Counted from the stretch's first letter, positions 18,171 through 27,111 are shown. The stretch: 64,000 nt of DNA from Lachnospiraceae bacterium (GCA_003543235.1 DPJA01000030.1:1-64000), one strand, 5' to 3'. Notes: a model not told the origin generated them from the sequence alone. Program-made: numbers and translations.

Positions 18171-19583
18171 ATGAATAAATTTTGTAAAGCAATACTTGTT
18201 ATGGTTGTATGTGTTACAACGGGAACTAGCGTCATGGGTGCAGGTATAAAATGCAGTGGATGGGCAACTGAAGCTGTAACTAGTGCCGCAGAAAATGGCT
18301 TTGTGCCAGAAAGCCTTCTTTCAAAGGCAAATGAGCCAATAACACGAAGGGAAATGTGTAGTCTTATAATGCAGTATTATAGGGTTTATACAGGTGATAA
18401 CTATATATCTTCTGCTGAAAGTCAATTTATGGACGAAAAAAGTAATGAGGTAGTAACGGCAGTAGAACTGGGGTTATTTTCAGGCGTGTCAACCAAGATG
18501 TTTAAGCCAAATGAAAAAGTAACAAGAGAGCAGATGGCTGCTGTTATGGCAAGACTTTTTAATAAAGTGGGTTTAGAGCTTATACAAAATACAGATGCTG
18601 ATTCGGTATTTAATGACAATGCAAAAATTGGTGATTGGGCGAAAGCGTCTGTTGCACTGCTGAAAAAAAATGGCATAATAAATGGTGACAATAAGGGATA
18701 TTTTAATCCCAAGGATATAACAACAATAGAGCAGGTAATAGCTGTACTTATGCAAACTCAACCATCAACTGGAGAACAGTCGGTTATGGTTGGTGATTTG
18801 TCCGTAAGCCTTGGCGAGAACGTGGCAAGGGTTGTAAGAGAGTTTGGTCAGCCAACTCGAATAGATAAAAATAAATTTGGCACACAACGTTATATTTATG
18901 CAAATAATTATGAAAAATTTTTTATGGTGGGTATAAGCAACGACAAAGTTGTGGAGATTTATACCAACGCAGCTAGCCTTGGTTATTGCACAATTACATC
19001 AAAAACAACTTATGATACAATGAATTTTGACAACTATAAAAGTTATTCATGGGAAAAGGCTGTTTATGAAGATGATAAATATGTACTCACCGTGTTTTTT
19101 GACTGTATGGACAATCGAAAGGTAGATGCTATTTATCTTAGAAGCAGTGGACTGACAGAAGTAAGTGATTTTTATGGTACGGGCAGCGAGGCTTATATTG
19201 AAAGTGAACTTGTTGACATAATTAATGCCTCACGAGTTAAAATGGGAATGCTGCCATTTAAACGTAATAGCGATGCCGACGTAGTAGCAAAGGCACATTC
19301 AGACGAGATGATGAGCTTTTTAAGAAGTGACTATAATAGCATAAGGGGACTTACACCGTTTCAACGTATGGACGAAGCGGGCATTAAGTATGGCCTTGCG
19401 GCAGAAAATATATTTACAGAGGCAAGTGGGGATGCAATAGAGATTTACGGTTGGTGGATTAGTAATGTTGCAACTAGAAGCAATCTTTTGAGTAAAGATT
19501 TTACAGACATTGGCATTGGCAGTGTTGGTTCAAGCAAGAGAAAGATATTTTATACAACAGCGGATATGTTTTCAGTTGAATAA
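18171..19583 (+). CDS. Secreted SLH-domain protein with C-terminal CAP domain
   Basis: 470 residues. The signal peptide (MNKFCKAILVMVVCVTTGTSVMGA) is followed by three S-layer-homology repeats to about residue 200 (key motifs ITRREMCSLIMQYY, VTREQMAAVMARLF, ITTIEQVIAVLMQ). These normally bind pyruvylated wall polymer. Then comes a CAP-associated N-terminal-like region (GENVARVVREFGQPTRID), and a C-terminal CAP/SCP domain (LVDIINASRVKMGMLPF, AHSDEMMSFL, AAENIF). Such SLH-CAP proteins sit on the clostridial surface; their biochemical role is open. AAGGAG lies 7 bases before the second of two adjacent ATGs. Confidence 0.88.
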   Translation: MNKFCKAILVMVVCVTTGTSVMGAGIKCSGWATEAVTSAAENGFVPESLLSKANEPITRREMCSLIMQYYRVYTGDNYISSAESQFMDEKSNEVVTAVELGLFSGVSTKMFKPNEKVTREQMAAVMARLFNKVGLELIQNTDADSVFNDNAKIGDWAKASVALLKKNGIINGDNKGYFNPKDITTIEQVIAVLMQTQPSTGEQSVMVGDLSVSLGENVARVVREFGQPTRIDKNKFGTQRYIYANNYEKFFMVGISNDKVVEIYTNAASLGYCTITSKTTYDTMNFDNYKSYSWEKAVYEDDKYVLTVFFDCMDNRKVDAIYLRSSGLTEVSDFYGTGSEAYIESELVDIINASRVKMGMLPFKRNSDADVVAKAHSDEMMSFLRSDYNSIRGLTPFQRMDEAGIKYGLAAENIFTEASGDAIEIYGWWISNVATRSNLLSKDFTDIGIGSVGSSKRKIFYTTADMFSVE

Positions 19584-19597
19584 ATTGTTATGAAATT

Positions 19598-19650
19598 AAA
19601 ACCTCGAGAATGCTGCGTTAACAGTAGTTCATATCATTCTCGGGGTTTTT
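19598..19650 (+). terminator. Rho-independent terminator after the SLH-CAP gene
   Basis: AACCTCGAGAATG pairs with CATTCTCGGGGTT (one G-T wobble) around a 22-base loop and ends in TTTTTG. Confidence 0.88.
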
Positions 19651-19698
19651 GAGTTTGTTTTGTACTTATCTATTATGCTTTTATTAGGAGGAGAAAAA

Positions 19699-20532
19699 AT
19701 GTTAACAATAGGTTGTCATTTATCTGTATCCAAGGGATTTTGTGCCATGGGTAAGGAGGCGTTAAAGATTGATGCCAATACATTTCAATTTTTCACACGC
19801 AATCCACGTGGAAGCAAGGCTAAGGATATAGACGAGAAGGATATAGCTGAATTTCTAATACTTGCAAAGCAAAATAATTTTGGTGTTCTGTTGGCACACG
19901 CACCATATACATTAAATCCATGCTCCAAAGACCAACGTACTCGTGAATTTGCATGGGAAACTATGGAAGATGACCTTAGACGAATGGAATATTTACCTGA
20001 TAATATGTACAATTTTCACCCTGGAAGCCATGTTGGACAAGGCATTGACATAGGAATAGAGCAGATAACACAAATGCTTAATTCTATAATTAAGTCACAG
20101 CAGAAAACAACCATTTTGTTGGAAACTATGTCGGGTAAGGGTACTGAGGTTGGAAGCAGATTTGAAGAAATAAGTGCCATAATTGACGGTGTTAAGTTTA
20201 AGGAGAAAATTGGCGTGTGTCTTGACACTTGCCATGTGCATGATGCAGGGTATGATATAGTCAATAATTTGGATAAAGTTATTGAGGAGTTTGACAGCGT
20301 TATAGGGCTGGATTATTTAAAAGCAATACATCTTAATGACAGCATGAACATATGCCAAAGTCATAAGGACAGACATCAAAAAATAGGTATGGGTGAGATA
20401 GGCTTTAATGCGTTGGCGGCAGTTATAAATCATCCAAGGCTGAGAAAGTTGCCTTTTTATTTGGAAACACCAAACGAACTTGAAGGGTACAAGGAAGAAA
20501 TAAGGGCGTTAAGAGAAGTTTACTGTTTATAA
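19699..20532 (+). CDS. nfo: Endonuclease IV (AP endonuclease)
   Basis: A 277-residue zinc-dependent AP endonuclease of the xylose-isomerase-like TIM barrel family, which cleaves 5' to abasic sites in base-excision repair. Metal-ligand regions are visible: FHPGSHVGQG, LLETMSGKGTEVG, CLDTCHVHDAGYD, HLNDS and HKDRHQKIGMGEIG. AGGAGGAG lies before the ATG at 19699. It begins a four-gene run (nfo, cwlD, helicase, DUF1292) with no terminator inside. Confidence 0.97.
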   Translation: MLTIGCHLSVSKGFCAMGKEALKIDANTFQFFTRNPRGSKAKDIDEKDIAEFLILAKQNNFGVLLAHAPYTLNPCSKDQRTREFAWETMEDDLRRMEYLPDNMYNFHPGSHVGQGIDIGIEQITQMLNSIIKSQQKTTILLETMSGKGTEVGSRFEEISAIIDGVKFKEKIGVCLDTCHVHDAGYDIVNNLDKVIEEFDSVIGLDYLKAIHLNDSMNICQSHKDRHQKIGMGEIGFNALAAVINHPRLRKLPFYLETPNELEGYKEEIRALREVYCL

Positions 20533-20609
20533 GACGTTTAAATAAACCAATAATATAATCTCTTTTTTTGAATAAAATATTATGAAATCTAAAAAAAGAG
20601 TTGTTGTGG

Positions 20610-21293
20610 ATGAGGCATAAAAATATTGTAATGATGTTTTTTTTGTTTGTGATTATGGTATGTGTTTGCAAACAATACAAAAACATTCAAAGTGCTGTAA
20701 ATACAATGCTTTCTGTGGATAGGCGAGTAATTGTGATAGATGCCGGACATGGTGGCTGGGACCCAGGAAAAGCGGGAACAACAGGAAAAAATGAAAAAGA
20801 CTTAAATCTTGAAATTGCAAAAAAGCTGCAAATGCTTTTGGAAACAGGTGGTGCAACTGTAATTATAATTAGAGAAGAAGACGAGGCTTTGGGAGAAAGT
20901 AAGCGTAAAGATATGAAAGAACGAAAAGCAACGGCGGAGGAGGCTGAGGCGGATATGCTTATAAGTATACACCAAAACTCTTTCCCCCAAGCTGGAGTAA
21001 AGGGTGCACAGGTTTTTTACTATAATGGCTCGGAAGAAGGAAAGAAACTATCTGAATACATACAAGCAAGGCTGAAAAGTGATTTGGATAATACAAATCA
21101 ACGGCAAGCAAAGGCAAATACAGATTATTATATACTAAAAAATATATTGGTGCCAACGGCATTGGTGGAATGTGGTTTTTTGTCTAACTCCAACGAGGAG
21201 GCACTTTTAAATACAGAGGGATATCAGCAAAAGGTTGCGTGGAGCATATATTTAGGAATAGAGGATTATTTTGAAGCGTGTGGCAAAAACTAA
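20610..21293 (+). CDS. cwlD: N-acetylmuramoyl-L-alanine amidase, CwlD type
   Basis: About 227 residues with one N-terminal membrane/signal segment and an Amidase_3 domain. Zinc-binding signatures are IDAGHGGWDPGKAG, the glutamate in LNLEIAKKL, ISIHQNSF and the catalytic Glu in ALVECGFLSN. CwlD removes peptide side chains to allow muramic-delta-lactam formation in spore cortex, which germination hydrolases need. Chosen over other Amidase_3 enzymes for its length and lack of wall-binding repeats. The ATG at 20610 has only AGAG as ribosome site; in-frame TTGs lie at 20601 and 20604. A weak U7/A7 hairpin (20560-20569 / 20591-20600) precedes it. Confidence 0.85.
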   Translation: MRHKNIVMMFFLFVIMVCVCKQYKNIQSAVNTMLSVDRRVIVIDAGHGGWDPGKAGTTGKNEKDLNLEIAKKLQMLLETGGATVIIIREEDEALGESKRKDMKERKATAEEAEADMLISIHQNSFPQAGVKGAQVFYYNGSEEGKKLSEYIQARLKSDLDNTNQRQAKANTDYYILKNILVPTALVECGFLSNSNEEALLNTEGYQQKVAWSIYLGIEDYFEACGKN

Positions 21294-21375
21294 TTTTGTT
21301 TACAGAAGCTAGAAAAAATTATATACTGTATGAAAATGATGCCATGCAGATATATTTTGAAGGAAGAGGTACAAT

Positions 21376-22602
21376 ATGAGTATTATGAGCTTTACAGAAA
21401 TTGGTATAAGTGAAGAACTTACAGCGGGACTTAGCAAACAAGGCATTGAAATGCCAACTGAAATACAGATGAATGTTATTCCTGAAATAATGCGAGGAGC
21501 CGATGTTATAGCCAAAAGTGAAACAGGTTCTGGCAAAACCCTTGCATATCTTTTGCCAATATTTATGGCGGTGGATATTAAGCTTAGAAGCACACAGGCA
21601 ATAATTATAACGCCTACCCACGAGCTTGCAGTTCAGGTTAATAAGCAGGCACAGGTTTTGGCTGAAAATGCAGGAGTGGACGTTAGAAGTGCCCTTATAA
21701 TAGGTGGTGCAAGCATAACACGTCAGCTGGATAAGTTAAAAGAAAAGCCACAAATAGTTATTGGTTCAGCAGGCCGAATATTGGATTTAATTAAAAAGAA
21801 AAAAATACAGGCACATACGTGCAAAATAATTGTAATTGATGAGGCAGACAGAATGTTGGATAACCTTAACATAAATGACGTTAAGGCGGTTATTAAAACA
21901 ACTCTTGCATCTGAAAGGCAGGTTGTGTTGCTTTCTGCATCTATCAATGAGGTTACAAAAAAAGCTGCGGCACAGATAATGAATGAGCCTAAAATAGTTG
22001 AAAAAGAAAAGGGTATATTGCCACCAAATATTGAGCATTATTATATTTTGGCTGAAGCAAGGGACAAAATTGTTGTTTTAAGAAAAATTATGGCAGGGCT
22101 TAAGCCAGAACACGTTATTGTTTTTATAAATAACCCAAACAATATTGATACAATGGTGGAAAAGCTTAATTTCCATGGACTTAAAGCGGCTGGAATTTAT
22201 GGCACTGCACACAAAAATGAGCGTAAAAATGCTATGGATAGCTTCCGTGAGGGAAGAATAAACATACTTGTTGCCTCTGATATAGGAGCAAGAGGATTGG
22301 ATTTTGAGGGCGTTGAAATAGTGGTAAACTTGGATATTTCAGAAGAACCAGTATATTATCAGCACAGAGCGGGAAGAACAGGAAGAAATGGTGCAGGCGG
22401 TATGGTCATTTCGGTTGTTACGGATTTTGAGAAAAAATGGCTTAACAGATATGAGAGAGAATTTGACATCAAGTTTACGGAAAAAATTATGTCCTATGGT
22501 AACATTGAGGACATAAAGACAAAAAGAAATAGCAAACCTACTGCAAAAATTGGTAAAAAAACGGTAAAAGCAACAAACAATGCTAAAAAAACAAAAAAAT
22601 AA
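21376..22602 (+). CDS. DEAD-box RNA helicase
   Basis: A 408-residue ATP-dependent RNA helicase for ribosome assembly or RNA turnover. Motifs in order: Q motif region (FTEIGISEEL...TEIQ), Walker A SETGSGKT, PTHELAVQV, GSAGRILDL, DEAD as VIDEADRM, motif III as SAS, and motifs V/VI (ASDIGARGLDF, HRAGRTGRNG). The C-terminal tail of about 30 residues is lysine-rich and probably binds RNA; there is no DbpA-type RNA-binding domain. AGGAAGAGG precedes the ATG. It cannot be assigned to one named family (CshA, CshB, DbpA) by eye. Confidence 0.93.
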   Translation: MSIMSFTEIGISEELTAGLSKQGIEMPTEIQMNVIPEIMRGADVIAKSETGSGKTLAYLLPIFMAVDIKLRSTQAIIITPTHELAVQVNKQAQVLAENAGVDVRSALIIGGASITRQLDKLKEKPQIVIGSAGRILDLIKKKKIQAHTCKIIVIDEADRMLDNLNINDVKAVIKTTLASERQVVLLSASINEVTKKAAAQIMNEPKIVEKEKGILPPNIEHYYILAEARDKIVVLRKIMAGLKPEHVIVFINNPNNIDTMVEKLNFHGLKAAGIYGTAHKNERKNAMDSFREGRINILVASDIGARGLDFEGVEIVVNLDISEEPVYYQHRAGRTGRNGAGGMVISVVTDFEKKWLNRYEREFDIKFTEKIMSYGNIEDIKTKRNSKPTAKIGKKTVKATNNAKKTKK

Positions 22603-22672
22603 TTGTTTTATTTCTTTGTTTGGTATACTATTTATGGTGTAATGGATTAACCTACAAAAGGAGGCTAAAAAA

Positions 22673-22990
22673 ATGAGCGACGAAAAAAATGATTGCGGAT
22701 GCGGATGCGGCTGTGACCAAGACCACGAGCATGAAGAAATGGAAACAATGATGCTTACGCTTGATGATGATACAGAACTTGAATGTGGTATTATTGGCGT
22801 GTTTGAGGTAGAAGGCAAGGATTATATTGCACTTCTTCCAACTGAAGAAGAAACTGTTCTTATTTACGAGTTCAAGGAAACAGAAGATGATGTTGAGCTT
22901 GGAATGATTGAAGATGATGACTTATTTGACAAAGTAAGTGCAGCTTTCAATGAAATTTGGGACGACGAAGAAGACGACGAAGAAGAATAA
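22673..22990 (+). CDS. DUF1292 protein with an N-terminal Cys-Gly cluster
   Basis: A 105-residue very acidic protein. The core (MLTLDDDTELECGIIGVFEVEGKDYIALLP, then ILIYEF-like and a D/E tail) matches DUF1292, a YrzB-like family of unknown function. Unusually, a DCGCGCGCDQDHEHEE segment precedes the domain at residues 7-22, giving four cysteines and two histidines that could bind metal. AGGAGG stands before the ATG. A -10-like TATACT lies at 22624-22629 with a poor -35, so it may have its own promoter. Confidence 0.8.
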   Translation: MSDEKNDCGCGCGCDQDHEHEEMETMMLTLDDDTELECGIIGVFEVEGKDYIALLPTEEETVLIYEFKETEDDVELGMIEDDDLFDKVSAAFNEIWDDEEDDEEE

Positions 22991-23002
22991 TAAAACTTGA
23001 AA

Positions 23003-23040
23003 AAATGACCTTGGGATAAAATCTCAAGGTCGTTTTTTTA
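23003..23040 (+). terminator. Terminator between convergent DUF1292 and LysR genes
   Basis: GACCTTG (23007-23013) pairs with CAAGGTC (23025-23031) and is followed by GTTTTTTTA. The A run on the left makes it bidirectional. The LysR stop codon lies at its right edge. Confidence 0.92.
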
Positions 23041-23925
23041 TAAAAACATATCGGCAAAACTCTTAGCAGCGTGACTTAAAGCTACATTTTTAAGTTTAAC
23101 AAGACCAATACTGCGTTTTGGCAATGGGGGAGAAACAGGTATTTCAAACAGATATTCATTGTCAATTTGATTTTTTGTAAATTCTCGTATGGCAAAGGTA
23201 AGGCCTAGATTTATTTTTGCAAATGACAGCAGTAAATCACTGCTTCCAAGCTCTATAATAGGTTTAAGTACAACCCCGTTTTTTTGTGCAAAGGCATCTA
23301 AAAATCTTCGGGAGTTACTTAAATCTTCTAAAAGCAAAAGAGGATACTTATCAATATTTTTAATCTTTATGCCACTTTTGGCTATATCAAGGTAGTTGGA
23401 ACCACCAATAAGGCAGTCTTGCACGGTTTTAAAGGGTACAATTTCTAAATCATTGTCTTTTTGTATGGGAAGGTTTATAAAGCACAGGTCTACAATGCCA
23501 CTTTTTAGAAGCTTTAGCGATTCATAAGTGGTTTTGTTTGTAACCTTAATATTTATTTTTGGATTTTGGGTATTGTATTTTTCTAAATAAGGCATAAGCA
23601 AATTTGCAATAACAGTATCGCTTGCACCTATTTTTATTTCACCTGTTTTAAGGTTTACCATTTCAAGATATTTGTTTTCAGCAGTTTTTATGAGGGTAAG
23701 TGCTTGTTCAAGATATTCGTACAAAACACTTCCCTCTGGAGTGGTGCGAACGCCCTTTGTGGTACGCACCAAAAGAGGGGCACCCATTCGGGTTTCTAAT
23801 TGTCGAATAGACATACTTACAGCTGGCTGAGAAATAAAAAGTTCCTTTGCGGCGGATGACATATTGCCTGATTTTACTACGACACAAAATATTTTATACA
23901 AATCCAGAGGAATATCTCTGTCCAT
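23038..23925 (-). CDS. LysR-family transcriptional regulator
   Basis: A 295-residue DNA-binding regulator. The N-terminal winged helix-turn-helix (MSSAAKELFISQPAVSMSIRQLE, residues ~20-42) is followed by a LysR substrate-binding domain beginning near GEIKIGASDTVIANLLMPYLEKY. The effector cannot be read. A good promoter (23994-24022, minus strand) points at it, and a dyad overlapping the predicted start of transcription could be its own operator. The nearest upstream genes are the thi operon in the same direction, so a thiamine link is possible but not shown. Confidence 0.92.
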   Translation of the reverse strand: MDRDIPLDLYKIFCVVVKSGNMSSAAKELFISQPAVSMSIRQLETRMGAPLLVRTTKGVRTTPEGSVLYEYLEQALTLIKTAENKYLEMVNLKTGEIKIGASDTVIANLLMPYLEKYNTQNPKINIKVTNKTTYESLKLLKSGIVDLCFINLPIQKDNDLEIVPFKTVQDCLIGGSNYLDIAKSGIKIKNIDKYPLLLLEDLSNSRRFLDAFAQKNGVVLKPIIELGSSDLLLSFAKINLGLTFAIREFTKNQIDNEYLFEIPVSPPLPKRSIGLVKLKNVALSHAAKSFADMFL

Positions 23926-23949
23926 TTATAAACCTCCTTTAAAAAATGC

Positions 23950-23992
23950 AATATAAAAACAGCTGATACCGCAAGAGTGCAGTATCAACTGT
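23950..23992 (-). terminator. Hairpin ending the thi operon and/or LysR operator dyad
   Basis: On the minus strand ACAGTTGATAC pairs with GTATCAGCTGT (one wobble) around a 12-base loop and runs into TTTTTATATT, a good terminator for thiE. The same dyad begins at the predicted transcription start of the LysR gene, so it may also be bound by the regulator. Confidence 0.65.
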
Positions 23993-23993
23993 A

Positions 23994-24022
23994 ATTATAA
24001 TACTTATTATGCAGTTTATCAA
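23994..24022 (-). promoter_or_regulatory. Promoter of the LysR gene
   Basis: Read on the minus strand: TTGATA (24022-24017), 17-base spacer, perfect TATAAT (23999-23994). The predicted start near 23987 lies inside the first arm of the dyad. Confidence 0.6.
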
Positions 24023-24054
24023 CAATTATAATGGCTTTAAAACTTATTTATTCT

Positions 24055-24681
24055 TTAAAGCTCTAAATTTTTGAAACTTTTTGTAGCTGCCAAAACATCA
24101 TCAACACCCATAATTCCAGATGAAACCGCAACGCCCGCAAGACCGATGCCTTTAAGCAGATGTACATTTTCCACAGTTATTCCACCTATGGCAACAACGG
24201 GTATAGACACGCTTTCAACTATTTCTTTAAGTTCTTGTATTGTAAGAGGTTTTGCATCAGCCTTTGTGGTTGTGCCAAAAACTGCACCTACACCAAGGTA
24301 GTCAGCACCCATTTTTTCGGCTTCTTGTGCAAGGGCAACGGTGTTTGCTGTAACACCCAAAATTTTGCCATAGTTATTACGCATTTTTTGTCCTTCATCA
24401 CATATAGCAATGTCCTTTTGACCTACGTGCAATCCGTCTGAATTACTGTCAAAGGCAATATCCATCCTATCGTTAATTATCATAGGAACATTGTATTTTT
24501 GCGTAAGCTGTTTAAGCTTGTTAGCTTTTTTCAAAAAATCAGATGTTTTTAGCATTTTTTCTCTCAGCTGAACCATAGTAACACCACCTTTAAGGGCTTG
24601 CTCAACGACTTCAAAAAAGTCCCTGCCATTAAGGGCATTGTTATCAGTTACAAGATAAACCTTTAGTTGGTCTTTATTCAA
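24055..24681 (-). CDS. thiE: Thiamine-phosphate synthase
   Basis: About 208 residues. It joins HMP diphosphate and thiazole phosphate to make thiamine phosphate. TIM-barrel signatures are VYLVTDN, MVQLREK, LIINDR-type MIINDRMDIA, DGLHVGQKD, LGVTANTV, DYLGVGAVFGTTTK and VAIGGITVENV. A TTG at 24681 overlaps the thiM stop (TTGAATAA) and has AAGGAAGAAGGA about 7 bases upstream. An ATG at 24714 would add 11 residues that the family does not need. Last gene of the TPP-controlled operon. Confidence 0.95.
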   Translation of the reverse strand: MNKDQLKVYLVTDNNALNGRDFFEVVEQALKGGVTMVQLREKMLKTSDFLKKANKLKQLTQKYNVPMIINDRMDIAFDSNSDGLHVGQKDIAICDEGQKMRNNYGKILGVTANTVALAQEAEKMGADYLGVGAVFGTTTKADAKPLTIQELKEIVESVSIPVVAIGGITVENVHLLKGIGLAGVAVSSGIMGVDDVLAATKSFKNLEL

Positions 24682-25483
24682 AAATAATTCCTTCTTCCTT
24701 AATTTTTCCACCATACAAAGAATATAGTTCGTTTATAAGTTTTATTTTAAAATCTGCAGGACCGTCACATTCTTTTGCGGCGTTTTCACCACAAATATTT
24801 ACGGCATAAATAGCACAGGCAGTTGCAAGAAAGGTGTCTTTTTCCACTGAACAAAATGCCCCTATAACCGATGAAGTTAGGCATCCCGCACCACTTATAT
24901 ATGTAAACATTTCAGTTCCACGGCTAATTTTAATAAGTTGTGTACCGTCGGTTATAATATCAACCTTGCCTGTAACGGCAACTACTGCGTTAATGCGGCG
25001 TGCAAAAGCACAAATTGCAGCTATACTGGTTGCGTCCATTGTTTCTGTTGAGTCTATAACATTATTTTTTGTTATATTAAGACCTGCAAGAGTTTTTATT
25101 TCAGAGGCATTACCTTTAACTACAGAAGGTGATACTTCGCTAAAAAGTCTTTTAATTCCGTTAAGCCTAAGCTGTGTTGCACCAATGCCCACAGGGTCCA
25201 CAATTACAGGAATATCAAGCTGATTTGCAGTTTTACCTGACAACGTAACGACATCAAACCGTGAGCAATCAGGCGTGCCAAGGTTAAGAACAAGTGCATT
25301 TGAAAGAGATGCAATTTCCACAACCTCATCTTGATTATAAGCCATAACTGGTGATGCACCAAGGGCGGTTGTTATGTTTGCACAATCGTTAATTGTTACA
25401 AAGTTTGTTATGTGGTGTATAACAGGTTTTGTTGTACGTATTTTTTTAAGTATGCAATTAAGTCGGAAAGAAAAATTAGTCAT
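24674..25483 (-). CDS. thiM: Hydroxyethylthiazole kinase
   Basis: A 269-residue ribokinase-like enzyme that phosphorylates the thiazole alcohol (THZ) for salvage. Motifs include HHITNFVTINDCANITTALGASPVM near the N-terminus, LVLNLGT, PVIVDPVGIG, KGNASEI, VAVTGKVDIITDG and the anion-hole GAGCLTSS. It starts inside the end of thiD (8-base overlap) and ends inside the start of thiE, so the three are translationally coupled. Confidence 0.97.
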   Translation of the reverse strand: MTNFSFRLNCILKKIRTTKPVIHHITNFVTINDCANITTALGASPVMAYNQDEVVEIASLSNALVLNLGTPDCSRFDVVTLSGKTANQLDIPVIVDPVGIGATQLRLNGIKRLFSEVSPSVVKGNASEIKTLAGLNITKNNVIDSTETMDATSIAAICAFARRINAVVAVTGKVDIITDGTQLIKISRGTEMFTYISGAGCLTSSVIGAFCSVEKDTFLATACAIYAVNICGENAAKECDGPADFKIKLINELYSLYGGKIKEEGIIFE

Positions 25484-26285
25484 TTATAATCCCAGCCTTT
25501 TTGTAAAGTGAATAAAAATGATTGGTTGGACCCACACCTTTACCTATTGAAAATGAGTGCTCAATTGCAATGGAAATGTATTCCTTTGCATTTTTTATTG
25601 CATCTTCTACGCTAAGACCATTAGCAAGGTTAGAAGCGATAGCAGAGGAAATAGTGCATCCTGTGCCGTGGGTATTTTTAGTATCAAAGCGTTTTCCATT
25701 GAAAACTGTTATTTTTTCGCCATCAAAAAGTATATCGGTTGCATCGTTCTCCAAATGACCACCTTTAACAAACACATTTTTTGCACCCATGGAGTATATT
25801 TTTTTTGCCGCTTCTTTCATGTCTTCAATTGTGTTTATTTTCATTCCAGTAATTACCTCTGCCTCTGGCAGGTTTGGTGTAAGTACAGTTGCAAGGGGAA
25901 TAAGGCGTTTTATAAGGGTATCCTTTGCCTGTGGCTGAAGAAGGTCAAAGCCGCTTTTTGAAATCATAACAGGGTCTATAACCACATTTTTTGGCTTGTA
26001 CTGTTCAAGCTTAAGAGCAATGGCATTTATTGTTTCAGTTTGGCTTACCATGCCTACCTTAACTGCGGCAACATCAATTATGTCAGTAAAAATTGCATCA
26101 ATCTGTGCGGATATGATTTCGGGTGTAATATCTTGACAGCCAAAAACGCCTTGAGTGTTCTGAACCGTAACGGCTGTAATTACGCTCATTCCATAAGTGC
26201 CAAGGGCAGAAAATGTTTTTAGGTCGGCCTGAATACCTGCACCACCACAAGTATCGCTGCCTGCGATTGTCAATACGTTTTTCAT
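25476..26285 (-). CDS. thiD: Hydroxymethylpyrimidine (phosphate) kinase
   Basis: A 269-residue ribokinase-fold enzyme that phosphorylates HMP and HMP-P to HMP-PP, the pyrimidine half of thiamine. Recognised by LTIAGSDTCGGAGIQADLKTF, the YGMSVITAVTVQNTQGV segment, VIDPVMISKSG, LTPNLPEAEVI, VKGGHL and the THGTGCTISSAIA active-site motif. Good GGAGG before the ATG. Second gene of the operon, 21 bases after thiW. Confidence 0.97.
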   Translation of the reverse strand: MKNVLTIAGSDTCGGAGIQADLKTFSALGTYGMSVITAVTVQNTQGVFGCQDITPEIISAQIDAIFTDIIDVAAVKVGMVSQTETINAIALKLEQYKPKNVVIDPVMISKSGFDLLQPQAKDTLIKRLIPLATVLTPNLPEAEVITGMKINTIEDMKEAAKKIYSMGAKNVFVKGGHLENDATDILFDGEKITVFNGKRFDTKNTHGTGCTISSAIASNLANGLSVEDAIKNAKEYISIAIEHSFSIGKGVGPTNHFYSLYKKAGIIND

Positions 26286-26306
26286 AATTTTAAAACCTCC
26301 ATTAAT

Positions 26307-26795
26307 TTATTCTGTCTTTTTGCCAATACGAAGAACTTCGCTTGATTTTAAAATTATGTATGCAATCACTGCACCACCAAAACTGCTTAAGAAGAATGGA
26401 AACACAAAAAACAACGCTCCAACACTTTTGCCCATTAAAAGGTGTGCAATAGGTATTGCAACAAGTGCACCTAAAACACCTGTGCCAAAAACTTCGCCAA
26501 TAACGGCACCAAATTTATTTTTGGTGTACTTGTACACAATTGCTGAAAGAAAAGCACCAATCATGCTACCAGGAAAAGCAAGTAACGTGCCTGTGCCTAA
26601 TAAGTTTCGTCCAAGGGAAATGCAAAATGCAGTAAGCACTGCATAGGTAGGCCCCAAAAGCACAGCACAAATTACGTTTATAGCGTGCTGAACAGGCATA
26701 CATTTTGATGCACCTACAGGAATATATATAACTGTACCTGCAAGTATACCAATTGCCACAAACATGGCGGAAATAGTAAGTTTTTTCGTTTTCAT
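26307..26795 (-). CDS. thiW: ThiW, ECF-type S component for a thiamine precursor
   Basis: A 162-residue membrane protein with about five hydrophobic segments. The stretches LAGTVIYIPVGASKCMPVQHAINVICAVLLGP and LGTGTLLAFPGSMIGA match ThiW. ThiW is predicted from TPP-riboswitch context to import the thiazole moiety, and the co-transcribed THZ kinase agrees with this. The shared ECF energising module is not in the window. ATG 26795 is preferred over 26813 because GAGG precedes it closely. Confidence 0.88.
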   Translation of the reverse strand: MKTKKLTISAMFVAIGILAGTVIYIPVGASKCMPVQHAINVICAVLLGPTYAVLTAFCISLGRNLLGTGTLLAFPGSMIGAFLSAIVYKYTKNKFGAVIGEVFGTGVLGALVAIPIAHLLMGKSVGALFFVFPFFLSSFGGAVIAYIILKSSEVLRIGKKTE

Positions 26796-26840
26796 ATAAA
26801 TACCTCGTTTCAATTATTTGTACAAAGGTGTGTTATAGGC

Positions 26841-26876
26841 ACAAAAAAAACACAGCCAAAAAACATTTGCTGTGCC
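26841..26876 (-). terminator. Expression-platform terminator of the TPP riboswitch
   Basis: On the minus strand GGCACAGC (26876-26869) pairs with GCTGTG (26856-26851), followed by TTTTTTTT. It lies between the aptamer and thiW, so TPP binding probably causes premature termination. Confidence 0.85.
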
Positions 26877-26883
26877 ATCATTT

Positions 26884-26963
26884 TGCTTCCCTACGACGGT
26901 ATTAACCGTATCAAGTATAAAGAGTTGAAAAGTTTCTCTCAGCCATAAACGGCACCCCTAGCA
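26884..26963 (-). ncRNA. TPP riboswitch (THI element)
   Basis: Read on the minus strand, the conserved blocks are GGGGTGCC, then GGCTGAGA, then CTTGATACGGTTAATACCGTCG (spread over 26915-26894) and GTAGGGAAGC. All core TPP-aptamer positions are present in order. It controls thiW-thiD-thiM-thiE through the terminator that follows. With the divergent promoters it fills the 409-base gap before uppP. Confidence 0.96.
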
Positions 26964-26982
26964 CATATTTTAAGTTTAGCTA

Positions 26983-27011
26983 AGTTTACCACTATTAAAA
27001 ACAAAAATCAA
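26983..27011 (-). promoter_or_regulatory. Promoter of the thi operon
   Basis: On the minus strand TTGATT (27011-27006), 17-base spacer, TAAACT (26988-26983), just ahead of the riboswitch. Confidence 0.55.
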
Positions 27012-27111
27012 TTGTATTTAATTAATTTTGTAAAAATATAAATTTTGAGCAAACAAGGAGGGTATAGAGCTTAAATTGGTTGACAGAGTTGGTGTAAATA
27101 GTGAAAAAATA

